Made by a program: the position numbers and the translations under genes | Shown: positions 56,901-64,000 of the stretch, in pieces | How positions within the stretch are numbered: the stretch's first letter is position 1 | Layout: every line of letters begins with the position of its first letter | Assembly (NCBI GenBank): GCA_016213325.1 | Contig: JACRAY010000018.1 | Coordinates: forward strand, 124,001-188,000 | Source: Burkholderiales bacterium | GTDB taxonomy: Bacteria; Pseudomonadota; Gammaproteobacteria; Burkholderiales; Burkholderiaceae_C | Length of the DNA stretch: 64,000 nt | Direction of reading: 5' to 3' | Notes under the pieces: model-generated | Database searches by the model: none | What the model was told of the DNA's origin: nothing | The model's input: only the letters and a program-made list of their open reading frames with translations

Positions 56901-57497
56901 GCGCAGGATGTCTTCCACGCGCGTGAGGTTCTCGCGCGTGTCGTGCAGCCGGTTTTCGGTCTCGCGGCGGCGCTCCTTGTACTTGGACACGCCCGCGGCT
57001 TCTTCCAGGAACAGGCGCAGCTCTTCCGGCTTGGACTCGATGATCCGGCTGATCGTGCCCTGGCCGATGATGGCGTAGGCGCGCGGGCCGAGGCCGGTGC
57101 CGAGGAACACGTCCTGCACGTCGCGCCGGCGCACCGGCTGGTTGTTGATGTAGTAGCTGGAAGTGCCGTCGCGCGTGAGCACGCGCTTGACCGCAATCTC
57201 GGTGAACTGGCTCCACTGGCCGCCCGCGCGGTGGTCGGCGTTGTCGAACACGAGTTCGACCGACGAGCGCGACGACGGCTTGCGGGTGGTGGTGCCGTTG
57301 AAGATCACGTCCTGCATCGACTCGCCGCGCAGCTCGCTGGCGCGCGACTCGCCCAGCACCCAGCGCACCGCGTCCATGATGTTGGACTTGCCGCAACCGT
57401 TGGGCCCGACCACGCCCACGAGCTGGCCGGGCAGCATGAAATTGGTGGGTTCGGCGAAGGACTTGAAGCCTGACAGCTTGATCGAAGTAAGACGCAC
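53982..57497 (-). CDS. smc: Chromosome segregation protein SMC
   Basis: A condensin ATPase (1171 aa) that organises and segregates the chromosome. N-terminal Walker A 'GPNGCGKSN' (31-39), long coiled-coil arms (about 165-500 and 660-1000) around a hinge, and the C-terminal signature 'LLSGGEKALTAIALVFAI' (near 1070) and Walker B 'PFCLLDEVDAPLDDANTERY'. I chose GTG 57497, which begins the conserved 'RLTSIKLSGFKSFAEPT'; the frame is open to 57599 without similarity. First gene of smc-zipA-(DUF4143)-ligA. Confidence 0.95.
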   Translation of the reverse strand: MRLTSIKLSGFKSFAEPTNFMLPGQLVGVVGPNGCGKSNIMDAVRWVLGESRASELRGESMQDVIFNGTTTRKPSSRSSVELVFDNADHRAGGQWSQFTEIAVKRVLTRDGTSSYYINNQPVRRRDVQDVFLGTGLGPRAYAIIGQGTISRIIESKPEELRLFLEEAAGVSKYKERRRETENRLHDTRENLTRVEDILRELNANLDKLEKQAEVAQHYNALQADVTLKQHQLWYLKRAESEADQVKLKADADKAGNDLEARVADLRRVESELETIRQAHYAAGDQVNQSQGLLYEAGAEVARLEAEIRYVVDGRLRVEQRLAQLKEQLAGWAARKDEALAETETLAASAVEAEERAAVLAAQVEDHDQQLPGLEDAVREAQAKATAQRGSVTQVQQQIQVLAAEQRSIEEQSRQQNQRRDKLVADRNALAAPDEVRLANLQSQLAAASEAAETADARFHELQDMVPQLDEDRRARQQAVNDESARQADLSARMEALKALQEKVRTDGKLQPWLARHGLDGLQGLWSRIHIEQGWESALEAALRERMTSLEVSRLEMVRSFASDAPPAKLAFYSPPQASAPEAPGALPPLADLLRLNDAGQKALLADWLHGCYTAGSFEEALAARDKLKAGEAIFVKSGHAVTAHSVSFYAQDSEQAGLLARQQEIENLEKQLRAQSLIAEEARTALVRAEAAYTDASQRLVAARRDAAETQGRAHELQVETVRLTQLAEQTRQRSEQIAGDMAEVDALLEDLQERRVAAEARFEELDMQLADSQERHAQLDERVIEAERKLAEAREQHRSLERQAQEAQFAQRSLDARKGELQRAIETAGQQAASLAAEDERARDELARLTDAAAQAGLQSALALKLEREQALGARRSEYDDLTAKLRASDERRQSLERELDPLRQRIVDLQLKEQAARLGLEQYSQLLADAQADVEAVGRSVTEGNVRLSGLQGEIDRLHREIIALGAVNLAALEELTTSRERKHFLDAQSADLNEAIATLADAIRKIDAETRDLLGNTFQTVNEHFGRMFPELFGGGNARLVMTGEEILDSGVQVMAQPPGKKNQTIHLLSGGEKALTAIALVFAIFQLNPAPFCLLDEVDAPLDDANTERYSKLVTAMSKETQFLFISHNKIAMEMAEQLIGVTMQEQGVSRIVAVDMESAVSLAEAA

Positions 57498-57537
57498 GCG
57501 AGGAATGCCTGGGTTCGGTTGCCGATGGCGCCTGATG

Positions 57538-58542
57538 TTAACCGAGCCGGGTGGGGCGGCTGGCTGGGAAGGGCTGGGGTTGCACCCCAGCCAACCCAAG
57601 CCGCCGATCCATCAGCCGAAACCACAACGGAGGCACCGCCGCCAGCAGGATGCACCCCGCATACCCCGTGGGCAACTGCGGGCCGTCCAGCGGCTCGAGT
57701 TCGGGGTAGCGCTTGCCCGCATGCATGTGGTGGTCCGAATGCCGCTGCAGGTTGGCCAGCAGGCTGTTGCTGAGCAGGTGGTCGGCGTTCCAGGCGTGCT
57801 GCACGCCGAAAGGCTCGCCGGGGCGCCGCTGCAGCCCATAGTGCTCGATGTAGTTCACGGCCTCCAGCAGCCAGATGGCGAATGCGGACTGCGCCAGCCA
57901 GAACACCAGCGCCTTGTGCCAGCCCATGCCCGCCAGCAGGGCGAGAAACAGCAGGTTCAGCGCGGTACAGGTGGCCAGGGGCCCGCGCCGCAGGCGGGCT
58001 TGCCACGCGCCGAGGAAATTGCCGGCCACCGTCCGCGGCAGGAAACGCCACAGGCTTTCGCCCGGGCGCGCGCTCGCCGGGTCGTCCCAGGTGGCTGCGC
58101 GCTGGTGGTGGCCCACGTAGTGTTCCACCATGAACTGCGGGTAGTTCACGCAGGTCATCAGCACCCACGCCAGCGCCCGGTCGCCCCGGCGCGCGCCATG
58201 GCCGAGCTCATGCGCATAGGTGATGCCCTGCGCGCCGGTGACGAAGCCCACGGCGAATGCCAGCCCGAAGACCACGCCCCAGCCGCCGCGCTGGGCCGCC
58301 ACCAGACCGGCGGCGAGCAGGGCCAGCTGGATGGGCACGTAGGCGCGCAACAGCCACGACAGGGCAGGCTGCGGTCCGGCCGGCGCCGGCGACCGTTGCA
58401 GGGCCGGCACGAGCGCCTCGGACACCGCGATGGCGGCCCAGATGAGGGCCGCCCCCAACGCGGCGTGGCCGGGGTTCTGCGTCACGTTGAACGCTGCCAG
58501 CAAGGCCAGCACGCAGCCGGACGCGAATCGCCAATCACCCAT
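57538..58542 (-). CDS. AlkB-type membrane di-iron hydroxylase (alkane monooxygenase family)
   Basis: A 334-aa polytopic membrane enzyme with all four histidine/family motifs of AlkB/XylM hydroxylases: 'HELGHGARR' (near 110), '[20 protein letters not shown]' (near 140), '[10 protein letters not shown]' (near 234) and 'LQRHSDHH' (near 266). It would insert one oxygen of O2 into a hydrocarbon chain, needing rubredoxin as electron donor; no rubredoxin gene is near. AlkB proteins are usually about 370-410 aa, so this is short. I chose ATG 58542; the open frame to 59787 is a shadow of dapC. Divergent from dapC, and its stop is 41 bp upstream of the smc start. Confidence 0.85.
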   Translation of the reverse strand: MGDWRFASGCVLALLAAFNVTQNPGHAALGAALIWAAIAVSEALVPALQRSPAPAGPQPALSWLLRAYVPIQLALLAAGLVAAQRGGWGVVFGLAFAVGFVTGAQGITYAHELGHGARRGDRALAWVLMTCVNYPQFMVEHYVGHHQRAATWDDPASARPGESLWRFLPRTVAGNFLGAWQARLRRGPLATCTALNLLFLALLAGMGWHKALVFWLAQSAFAIWLLEAVNYIEHYGLQRRPGEPFGVQHAWNADHLLSNSLLANLQRHSDHHMHAGKRYPELEPLDGPQLPTGYAGCILLAAVPPLWFRLMDRRLGLAGVQPQPFPASRPTRLG

Positions 58543-58581
58543 GCCCCGGATTCTCGACGCGCGCCCGCGATAATCGCAAGC

Positions 58582-59781
58582 ATGAATCCCCTGCTGGACC
58601 GCCTGCAGCCCTACCCGTTCGAGCGGCTGCGGCAACTGTTCGTGGGCATCACGCCCAACCCCGCCCTGCGCCCGATCAGCTTGGGCATCGGCGAGCCCAA
58701 GCACCCGACGCCGCAGTTCATCAAGGACGCGCTCACGGGCTCGCTGGCCGGCCTGGCGCAATACCCGCCGACGGCGGGCGATGCGCACCTGCGCGACGCA
58801 TTCCGCCGCTGGCTGCAGACGCGCTACGGGCTGATGGGCGTGGATGCCAACACGCAGATGCTGCCGGTCAACGGCTCGCGCGAGGCCCTGTTCGCCTTCG
58901 CCCAGACCGTCATCGACCCGACGGCGAAGCCCATCGTGGTCATGCCCAACCCGTTCTACCAGATCTACGAAGGCGCGGCGCTGCTGGCGGGCGCCCAGCC
59001 GTACTACGCGCCCAGCGACCCGAAGCGCAATTTCGCGGTGGACTGGGACAGCGTGCCGCTGGAAGTCTGGGCCCGCACGCAGCTGCTGTACGTGTGCTCG
59101 CCCGGCAACCCGACCGGCGCCGTGATGCCGCTGGACGAATGGCAGAAGCTCTTCGCCCTGTCGGACAGGCACGGCTTCGTGATCGCGTCCGACGAGTGCT
59201 ACAGCGAAATCTACTTCCGCGACGAGCCACCCCTGTCCGGCCTGCAGGCGGCCCGCAAGCTGGGGCGCGACACCTTCCCGCGCCTCATGGCCTTCACCAG
59301 CCTGTCCAAGCGCAGCAACGTGCCCGGCCTGCGCAGCGGCTTCGTGGCGGGCGATTCGGCCCTCATCAAGAAATTCCTGCTCTATCGCACCTACCACGGC
59401 AGCGCGATGAGCCCGGTGGTGCAGGCGGCCAGCATCGCGGCCTGGGGGGACGAGAAGCACGTGGTGGAAAACCGCAACCTCTACCGGCAGAAGTTCGCAC
59501 AAGTGACGCCGTTGCTGGCGCAGGTGCTGGACGTCCAGTTGCCCGACGCGGGCTTCTACCTGTGGGCCGGCGTTCCCGGCAGCGACACCGAATTCGCGCG
59601 GGAATTGCTGGCTCAATACAATGTGACCGTGCTGCCGGGCAGTTACCTCGCCCGCGAGGCCGGTGGCGCCAACCCCGGCGCAGGCCGCATCCGCATGGCG
59701 CTGGTGGCCGATACCGCCGAATGCCTGGAAGCCGCGCAACGCATCGTCCAGTTCACCCAATCGCTTCGCCAGAAACCATGA
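58582..59781 (+). CDS. dapC: Succinyldiaminopimelate transaminase DapC
   Basis: PLP-dependent aminotransferase (399 aa, class I/II) of lysine/diaminopimelate synthesis. '[16 protein letters not shown]', '[15 protein letters not shown]', '[16 protein letters not shown]', '[16 protein letters not shown]', '[10 protein letters not shown]', and the PLP lysine in '[16 protein letters not shown]' (Lys243). The assignment to DapC is supported by dapD starting in its stop codon (ATGA) and dapE nearby. The ATG lacks a Shine-Dalgarno; GATAAT within the dyad GCGATAATCGC (58567-58577) ends seven bases upstream. Confidence 0.93.
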   Translation: MNPLLDRLQPYPFERLRQLFVGITPNPALRPISLGIGEPKHPTPQFIKDALTGSLAGLAQYPPTAGDAHLRDAFRRWLQTRYGLMGVDANTQMLPVNGSREALFAFAQTVIDPTAKPIVVMPNPFYQIYEGAALLAGAQPYYAPSDPKRNFAVDWDSVPLEVWARTQLLYVCSPGNPTGAVMPLDEWQKLFALSDRHGFVIASDECYSEIYFRDEPPLSGLQAARKLGRDTFPRLMAFTSLSKRSNVPGLRSGFVAGDSALIKKFLLYRTYHGSAMSPVVQAASIAAWGDEKHVVENRNLYRQKFAQVTPLLAQVLDVQLPDAGFYLWAGVPGSDTEFARELLAQYNVTVLPGSYLAREAGGANPGAGRIRMALVADTAECLEAAQRIVQFTQSLRQKP

Positions 59782-60602
59782 CCGCACAGCTTGAGAGCCT
59801 TATCGACACCGCGTGGGAAGACCGCGCCAACCTTTCCCTGAAGACCGCGTCGGCGGAACTGAAGGAGGCCGTCGAGCACGTGATCGCCGAGCTGAACAAT
59901 GGCCACCTGCGCGTGGCCACCCGCCAGTCGGTGGGCAAGTGGACGGTGCACCAGTGGATCAAGAAGGCGGTGCTGCTGTCGTTCCGCCTGAAGGACAACG
60001 AGGTGATTCGCGCCGGCGACCTCGGCTTCTACGACAAGGTACCCACCAAGTTCGCGCACCTGACGCCCGAGCAAATGGCGGCCACCGGCGTGCGGGTGGT
60101 GCCGCCGGCCGTGGCGCGCCGCGGCAGCTTCGTGGCGCCCGGCGCCATCCTGATGCCCAGCTACGTGAACATCGGCGCCTACGTCGGCGAGGGCACCATG
60201 GTCGACACCTGGGCTACCGTGGGCTCGTGCGCGCAGATCGGCAGGAACGTGCACCTGTCGGGCGGCGTGGGCATCGGCGGCGTGCTGGAGCCGGTGCAGG
60301 CCGGCCCGACCATCATCGAGGACAACTGCTTCGTCGGCGCCCGCTCCGAAGTGGTGGAAGGGGTGGTCGTCGAGGAGAACTCCGTGATCTCCATGGGCGT
60401 CTTCATCGGCCAGAGCACCAAGATCTACGACCGCGAATCGGGCGAAATCCACTATGGCCGCGTCCCCGCGGGCTCGGTGGTGGTGGCGGGCTCGCTGCCG
60501 GCCAAGGACGGCAGCCACAGCCTGTATTGCGCGGTGATCGTCAAGAAGGTCACGGCGGCCACCCGTGCGAAGACTAGCCTGAACGACCTGCTCCGTGATT
60601 GA
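59778..60602 (+). CDS. dapD: Tetrahydrodipicolinate N-succinyltransferase DapD
   Basis: A 274-aa left-handed beta-helix (hexapeptide) acyltransferase that succinylates tetrahydrodipicolinate in the lysine pathway. '[20 protein letters not shown]', '[20 protein letters not shown]', '[18 protein letters not shown]' and '[17 protein letters not shown]' are diagnostic. Start ATG 59778 overlaps the dapC stop; upstream frame is a shadow of dapC. Confidence 0.96.
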   Translation: MTAQLESLIDTAWEDRANLSLKTASAELKEAVEHVIAELNNGHLRVATRQSVGKWTVHQWIKKAVLLSFRLKDNEVIRAGDLGFYDKVPTKFAHLTPEQMAATGVRVVPPAVARRGSFVAPGAILMPSYVNIGAYVGEGTMVDTWATVGSCAQIGRNVHLSGGVGIGGVLEPVQAGPTIIEDNCFVGARSEVVEGVVVEENSVISMGVFIGQSTKIYDRESGEIHYGRVPAGSVVVAGSLPAKDGSHSLYCAVIVKKVTAATRAKTSLNDLLRD

Positions 60603-60636
60603 ATGACGGCTTGAGAGTACCTGGAGGGCTGTACCA

Positions 60637-61785
60637 ATGTCGACGATGGAGAAGATCCTGCGGCTGATGTCCGAGAAGAAGGCATCGGACGTCTACCTGT
60701 CGGCGCATGCGCCGGCCTACATCAAGATCAACGGGCAGTGCCTGCCGATCAACAACCAGCTGCTGCCGCCCGAAGCCACGCGCTCGCTGCTGGCCGAAGT
60801 GCTGCCCGAACGCCGCATGCAGGAACTGGACGAAACCGGCGAGCTGAACATGGCGCACCAGGTCGAGGGGGCCGGCAACTTCCGCTTTTCCGCCATGCGC
60901 CAGCGCGGCACCATCGCCGCGGTCATCCGGTACATCGCCACCGACATCCCGCCGCTCGGATCGCTGCAGGTACCCATGATCCTGGGCGAGCTCATCATGG
61001 AAAAGCGGGGGCTGATGCTGATGGTGGGTTCCACCGGTGCCGGCAAGAGCACCACGCTCGCTGCCATGATGGACTACCGCAACGAGCGCTCGCCCGGCCA
61101 CATCCTCACCATCGAGGACCCGGTCGAGTTCCTGTTCAAGAACAAGAAGTCCGTGGTCAACCAGCGCGAGGTAGGCTCCGACACCGCCTCGCTGCATACC
61201 GCCCTGAAGAACGCGCTGCGCCAGGCACCCGACGTGATCCTGATCGGCGAAATCCGTGACCGCGAGACCATGTCGGCCGCCATCGCGTATGCGCAGTCGG
61301 GCCACCTATGCCTGGCCACCATGCACGCCAACAACAGCTACCAGGCGCTCAACCGCATCCTGTCCTTCTACCCGGTCGAAGTACGCCCCACGATGCTGGG
61401 CGACCTGGCAGCCGCGCTCAAGGCGGTCGTGTCGCAGCGCCTGCTGCGCACGGTGCACGGCGGCCGCGCCCCGGCGGTGGAAGTGATGCTCAACACCAAG
61501 CTGATCTCCGAGCTGATCGAGAAGGGCGACTTCTCGGGCGTGAAGGAAGCGATGGAAAAGGCCATGGCCGAAGGCTCGCAGACCTTCGAGATGGACATCG
61601 CCCGCCTGATCGTGGAAGGCGTGGTCGACAAGAAAGAGGGCCTCGCCTACGCCGACTCGCCGACCAACCTGCAATGGCGGCTGCAGAACGACTTTGCCGC
61701 CAAGGACAAGGACGCGGAAGACGATGGCGACGAGGCCGACGACACGCCGTCCTTCACCGAAATCACCCTGGACGTGAAGCATTGA
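60637..61785 (+). CDS. pilU: Type IV pilus retraction ATPase, PilT/PilU family (PilU-like)
   Basis: A 382-aa hexameric GSPII_E ATPase for twitching motility. Walker A '[11 protein letters not shown]' (near 130), the Asp box '[12 protein letters not shown]', Walker B '[13 protein letters not shown]' and the His box '[11 protein letters not shown]'. The C-terminal acidic tail ([11 protein letters not shown]) and the '[12 protein letters not shown]' segment resemble PilU rather than PilT. GGAGG precedes the ATG. It is embedded between dapD and dapE, with no pilT or other pilus gene in the window. Its stop overlaps the dapE start. Confidence 0.9.
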   Translation: MSTMEKILRLMSEKKASDVYLSAHAPAYIKINGQCLPINNQLLPPEATRSLLAEVLPERRMQELDETGELNMAHQVEGAGNFRFSAMRQRGTIAAVIRYIATDIPPLGSLQVPMILGELIMEKRGLMLMVGSTGAGKSTTLAAMMDYRNERSPGHILTIEDPVEFLFKNKKSVVNQREVGSDTASLHTALKNALRQAPDVILIGEIRDRETMSAAIAYAQSGHLCLATMHANNSYQALNRILSFYPVEVRPTMLGDLAAALKAVVSQRLLRTVHGGRAPAVEVMLNTKLISELIEKGDFSGVKEAMEKAMAEGSQTFEMDIARLIVEGVVDKKEGLAYADSPTNLQWRLQNDFAAKDKDAEDDGDEADDTPSFTEITLDVKH

Positions 61786-62933
61786 GCCGGGCCCTCCACC
61801 TCGCCGAACAACTCATCTCCCGCCGCTCGATCACGCCGGAGGACGCGCAGTGCCAGCAGGTGCTGGCCGCACGCCTGGCCCCGCTCGGCTTTGCCTGCGA
61901 GCACATCGCCAGCGGCCCGGACACCTTCCGCGTGCACAACCTCTGGGCCAAGCGGCCCGGGCGTTCGGGGCGGCTGCTGGTGTTCGCCGGCCATACCGAC
62001 GTGGTGCCCACCGGCCCGCTGGAGCAGTGGACCAGCGACCCCTTCACGCCGTCGCATCGCAACGGCAACCTGTACGGCCGCGGCGCGGCCGACATGAAGA
62101 CGTCGATCGCGGCGTTCACCGTCGCGGTCGAGGAGTTCCTGGCGGCCTGCCCCGACCCGGCCCTGTCGATCGCGCTGCTGGTCACCAGCGACGAGGAAGG
62201 CCCGTCGGTGGACGGCACGGTGGTGGTGTGCCGCGAGCTCGAAAAGCGCGGCGAAAGGCTCGACTGGTGCATCGTCGGCGAGCCCACCTCGGTGGAGCAG
62301 CTCGGCGACATGATCAAGAACGGGCGGCGCGGCAGCCTCTCGGGCAAGCTCACGGTCAGGGGCATCCAGGCCCACATCGCCTACCCGCAGCTCGGGCGCA
62401 ACCCCATCCACCAGGCCATGCCGGCGCTGGCCGAACTGGCCGCGACCGATTGGGACCGCGGCAATGAATTCTTCCCGCCCACCAGCTGGCAGGTGAGCAA
62501 CATCCACGGCGGCACCGGCGCGGGCAACATCATCCCCAACTCGGTGGTGGTCGACTTCAACTTCCGCTTCGCCAGCGTGAGCACGGCCCACGACCTGAAG
62601 CGCCGCGTGCACGAGGTGCTGGACCGCCACCGGCTCGAGTACGAACTCGCCTGGACGCTGGGCGGCCAGCCCTTCCTCACCACCCCCGGCGAGCTGGTGG
62701 GGGCCGTGCAGGCCGCGATCCGCGCGCAGACCGGCCTGGAAACGGAGCTTTCCACCACCGGCGGCACCAGCGACGGCCGCTTCATCTCGGCCATCTGCCC
62801 GCAGGTGATCGAGTTCGGACCGGTCAACGCCAGCATCCACAAGATCGACGAACACGTGCGCGTGGCCGACATCGAGCCCCTGAAGGACATCTACCGCCGC
62901 ACCCTCGAGAACCTGGAAGCGCAATGCAGCTGA
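61782..62933 (+). CDS. dapE: Succinyl-diaminopimelate desuccinylase DapE
   Basis: Zinc peptidase-family enzyme (383 aa) that removes succinate from N-succinyl-LL-diaminopimelate. Metal-site motifs '[14 protein letters not shown]' (His near 71), '[13 protein letters not shown]', 'VTSDEEGPS', and '[12 protein letters not shown]'. I chose TTG 61782, overlapping the pilU stop as TTGA; it starts directly before '[20 protein letters not shown]', the normal DapE N-terminus, and no ATG or GTG is available in frame. Overlaps prmB by 10 bp. Confidence 0.92.
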   Translation: MSRALHLAEQLISRRSITPEDAQCQQVLAARLAPLGFACEHIASGPDTFRVHNLWAKRPGRSGRLLVFAGHTDVVPTGPLEQWTSDPFTPSHRNGNLYGRGAADMKTSIAAFTVAVEEFLAACPDPALSIALLVTSDEEGPSVDGTVVVCRELEKRGERLDWCIVGEPTSVEQLGDMIKNGRRGSLSGKLTVRGIQAHIAYPQLGRNPIHQAMPALAELAATDWDRGNEFFPPTSWQVSNIHGGTGAGNIIPNSVVVDFNFRFASVSTAHDLKRRVHEVLDRHRLEYELAWTLGGQPFLTTPGELVGAVQAAIRAQTGLETELSTTGGTSDGRFISAICPQVIEFGPVNASIHKIDEHVRVADIEPLKDIYRRTLENLEAQCS

Positions 62934-63787
62934 TCGAACTGGTCGAGGCCGTGGCGCAGCGCCTGGAGCAATCGGGCGTGGCTTTCGGCCATGGCACCAG
63001 CAATGCCTTCGACGAGGCCGCGTGGCTGGTGCTGTGGCGCCTGGGCCTGCCCGTGGACAACCTCGACGCGGTGGCGGTGCGCAGCGTGGGCAGCACCGAG
63101 CGCGCGATGGTGGATGCGCTGGTGAACAAGCGCATCGCCACGCGCAAGCCGTTCGCCTACCTCACCAACGAGGCCTGGCTGCAGGGCGTGCCGTTCTACG
63201 TGGACGAAAGGGCCATCGTCCCGCGCAGCTACATCGCGGAGCTCATTTCCGACGGCAGCATCGACCCGTGGCTGAGCGAGCACACCCGCAAGGTGCTGGA
63301 CCTGTGCACCGGCAACGGCAGCCTGGCCGTGCTGGCGGCCATGGCCTGGCCTGACGTGGACGTGGACGCCGCCGACGTTTCGGCCGATGCGCTGGCCGTG
63401 GCGCGCATCAACGTCGACAGGCACAAGCTGGGCGGCCGCATCCGCCTGATGGAGTCCGACGCACTCTCGGCGTTGCGGGGGCCGTACGACCTGATCCTGT
63501 GCAACCCCCCTTACGTCAACGACAACAGCATGGCGCAGTTGCCCGACGAGTACCTCGCCGAACCGCGGATCGCGCTGGCCGGCGGCGAGGACGGCATGGG
63601 TTTCATCCGCCGCATGCTGGACGGCGCCGCCTCGCGGATGAGCCCAGCGGGCGTGCTGGTGCTGGAAATCGGCAACGAGCGTGAGCATTTCGAGGCGGCC
63701 TTCCCGCGGCTGGAGGTCACCTGGCTGGAGACCAGCGCGGGGGACGACCAGGTGCTGCTGGCCACGCGCGAGGCACTGGCAGGCTAG
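62924..63787 (+). CDS. prmB: Ribosomal protein L3 N5-glutamine methyltransferase PrmB
   Basis: A 287-aa SAM-dependent methyltransferase. SAM-binding '[16 protein letters not shown]' and the catalytic '[14 protein letters not shown]' (near residue 193), the PrmB-type continuation that separates it from PrmC (release-factor methylase). '[26 protein letters not shown]' (shortened: [18 protein letters not shown]) is also typical. Modifies ribosomal protein L3 during ribosome assembly. Starts within the last codons of dapE, so likely part of the same transcript. Confidence 0.92.
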   Translation: MQLIELVEAVAQRLEQSGVAFGHGTSNAFDEAAWLVLWRLGLPVDNLDAVAVRSVGSTERAMVDALVNKRIATRKPFAYLTNEAWLQGVPFYVDERAIVPRSYIAELISDGSIDPWLSEHTRKVLDLCTGNGSLAVLAAMAWPDVDVDAADVSADALAVARINVDRHKLGGRIRLMESDALSALRGPYDLILCNPPYVNDNSMAQLPDEYLAEPRIALAGGEDGMGFIRRMLDGAASRMSPAGVLVLEIGNEREHFEAAFPRLEVTWLETSAGDDQVLLATREALAG

Positions 63788-63804
63788 TCTGCGAAAATCG
63801 CGTC

Positions 63805-64000
63805 ATGCAACGCGATATCTCCACCCGGATCCTGCACGCCGACCGCCTGGGCGGCATCGAGCACGGTGCCACCCACAAGCCCCTGCACGTCGCCACCGGC
63901 TACGGCTACGAGAAAGCCGCCGACCTCGTCGCCGTGTTCCAGGGCGAGCGCAGTGGTTACGTCTATGGCCGCCAGGGCAACCCGACCACCGCCGCACTGG
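63805..64000 (+). CDS. metZ: Cys/Met-metabolism PLP enzyme, N-terminal part (O-succinylhomoserine sulfhydrylase-like; cut by window edge)
   Basis: The first 65 codons of a gene running out of the window. 'STRILHADRLGGIEHGATH', 'KPLHVATGYGYEKAADLV' and 'GYVYGRQGNPTTAAL' match the N-terminus of the Cys/Met metabolism PLP-dependent family, close to O-acetyl/O-succinylhomoserine sulfhydrylases. The exact enzyme cannot be decided from this fragment. The ATG has no Shine-Dalgarno; GAAAAT within the dyad GCGAAAATCGC (63791-63801) ends six bases upstream. Confidence 0.75.
   Translation, partial: MQRDISTRILHADRLGGIEHGATHKPLHVATGYGYEKAADLVAVFQGERSGYVYGRQGNPTTAAL

Noticed and set aside
57538-59787. Apparent 749-aa fusion extending the AlkB-like protein
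   Set aside because: The N-terminal half is antisense to dapC and compositionally shadow-like; family similarity begins at ATG 58542.

Overview
The window looks like chromosomal DNA of a high-GC betaproteobacterium of the Burkholderiales, most probably a Comamonadaceae relative (Ramlibacter/Variovorax-like). I base this on GC-rich codon use, Burkholderiales-type gene sets (liv transporter with acyl-CoA ligase, msrB-yciB-bolA-parvulin, smc-zipA-ligA, dapC-dapD-pilU-dapE-prmB) and no sign of phage, plasmid or insertion-sequence genes. No tRNA, rRNA or CRISPR array was recognised. Genes are densely packed and many neighbours overlap by four bases (ATGA, GTGA or TTGA).

Layout. 1-7228 (minus strand): start of an enoyl-CoA hydratase-type gene, a branched-chain-amino-acid-type ABC transporter (livK-H-M-G-F) and an AMP-forming acyl-CoA ligase, with a divergent Crp/Fnr regulator at 7354. 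This suggests regulated uptake and CoA activation of an organic acid. 8105-11635 (plus): selO, msrB, yciB, a bolA-like gene and a periplasmic parvulin. 11693-15581: a DUF1624 membrane protein, the remnant of a metallo-hydrolase, a small solute-binding lipoprotein and rlhA. 15563-19195 (minus): a haem operon coding an SHP-like oxygen-binding cytochrome, a dihaem cytochrome and a membrane cytochrome b, followed by its QseBC-like two-component system. 19245-27351: DUF2189 protein and purL (minus), then map and glnD (plus).

27376-41163 (minus) is the most striking region: a nine-gene chemosensory operon, cheW-cheR(TPR)-cheW-mcp-cheA(REC)-cheB, arranged like a Wsp or alternative-cellular-function system. 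In place of the usual diguanylate cyclase it ends in three histidine kinases. Peptide deformylase, a lone receiver and a receiver protein with a degenerate EAL domain follow.

43946-49609: a small DUF454 membrane protein, a DUF305 protein, an aldehyde dehydrogenase preceded by a 27-codon gene, a glycogen-debranching-type hydrolase and a family 4 glycosyltransferase. 49706-57497 (minus): smc-zipA-ligA, interrupted between zipA and ligA by an AAA ATPase/nuclease-like DUF4143 gene whose start codon sits directly beside a perfect 43-bp AT-rich palindrome. 57538-64000: an AlkB-type membrane hydroxylase (minus), then dapC, dapD, pilU, dapE, prmB and the start of a Cys/Met-metabolism PLP enzyme.

The observations I rank highest are the DUF4143 gene with its palindrome, the kinase-terminated Wsp-like operon, the SHP operon with a candidate QseB/PmrA-type box, the apparently asymmetric ATPase pair of the liv transporter, and a set of -10-like hexamers placed so that several mRNAs could be leaderless.
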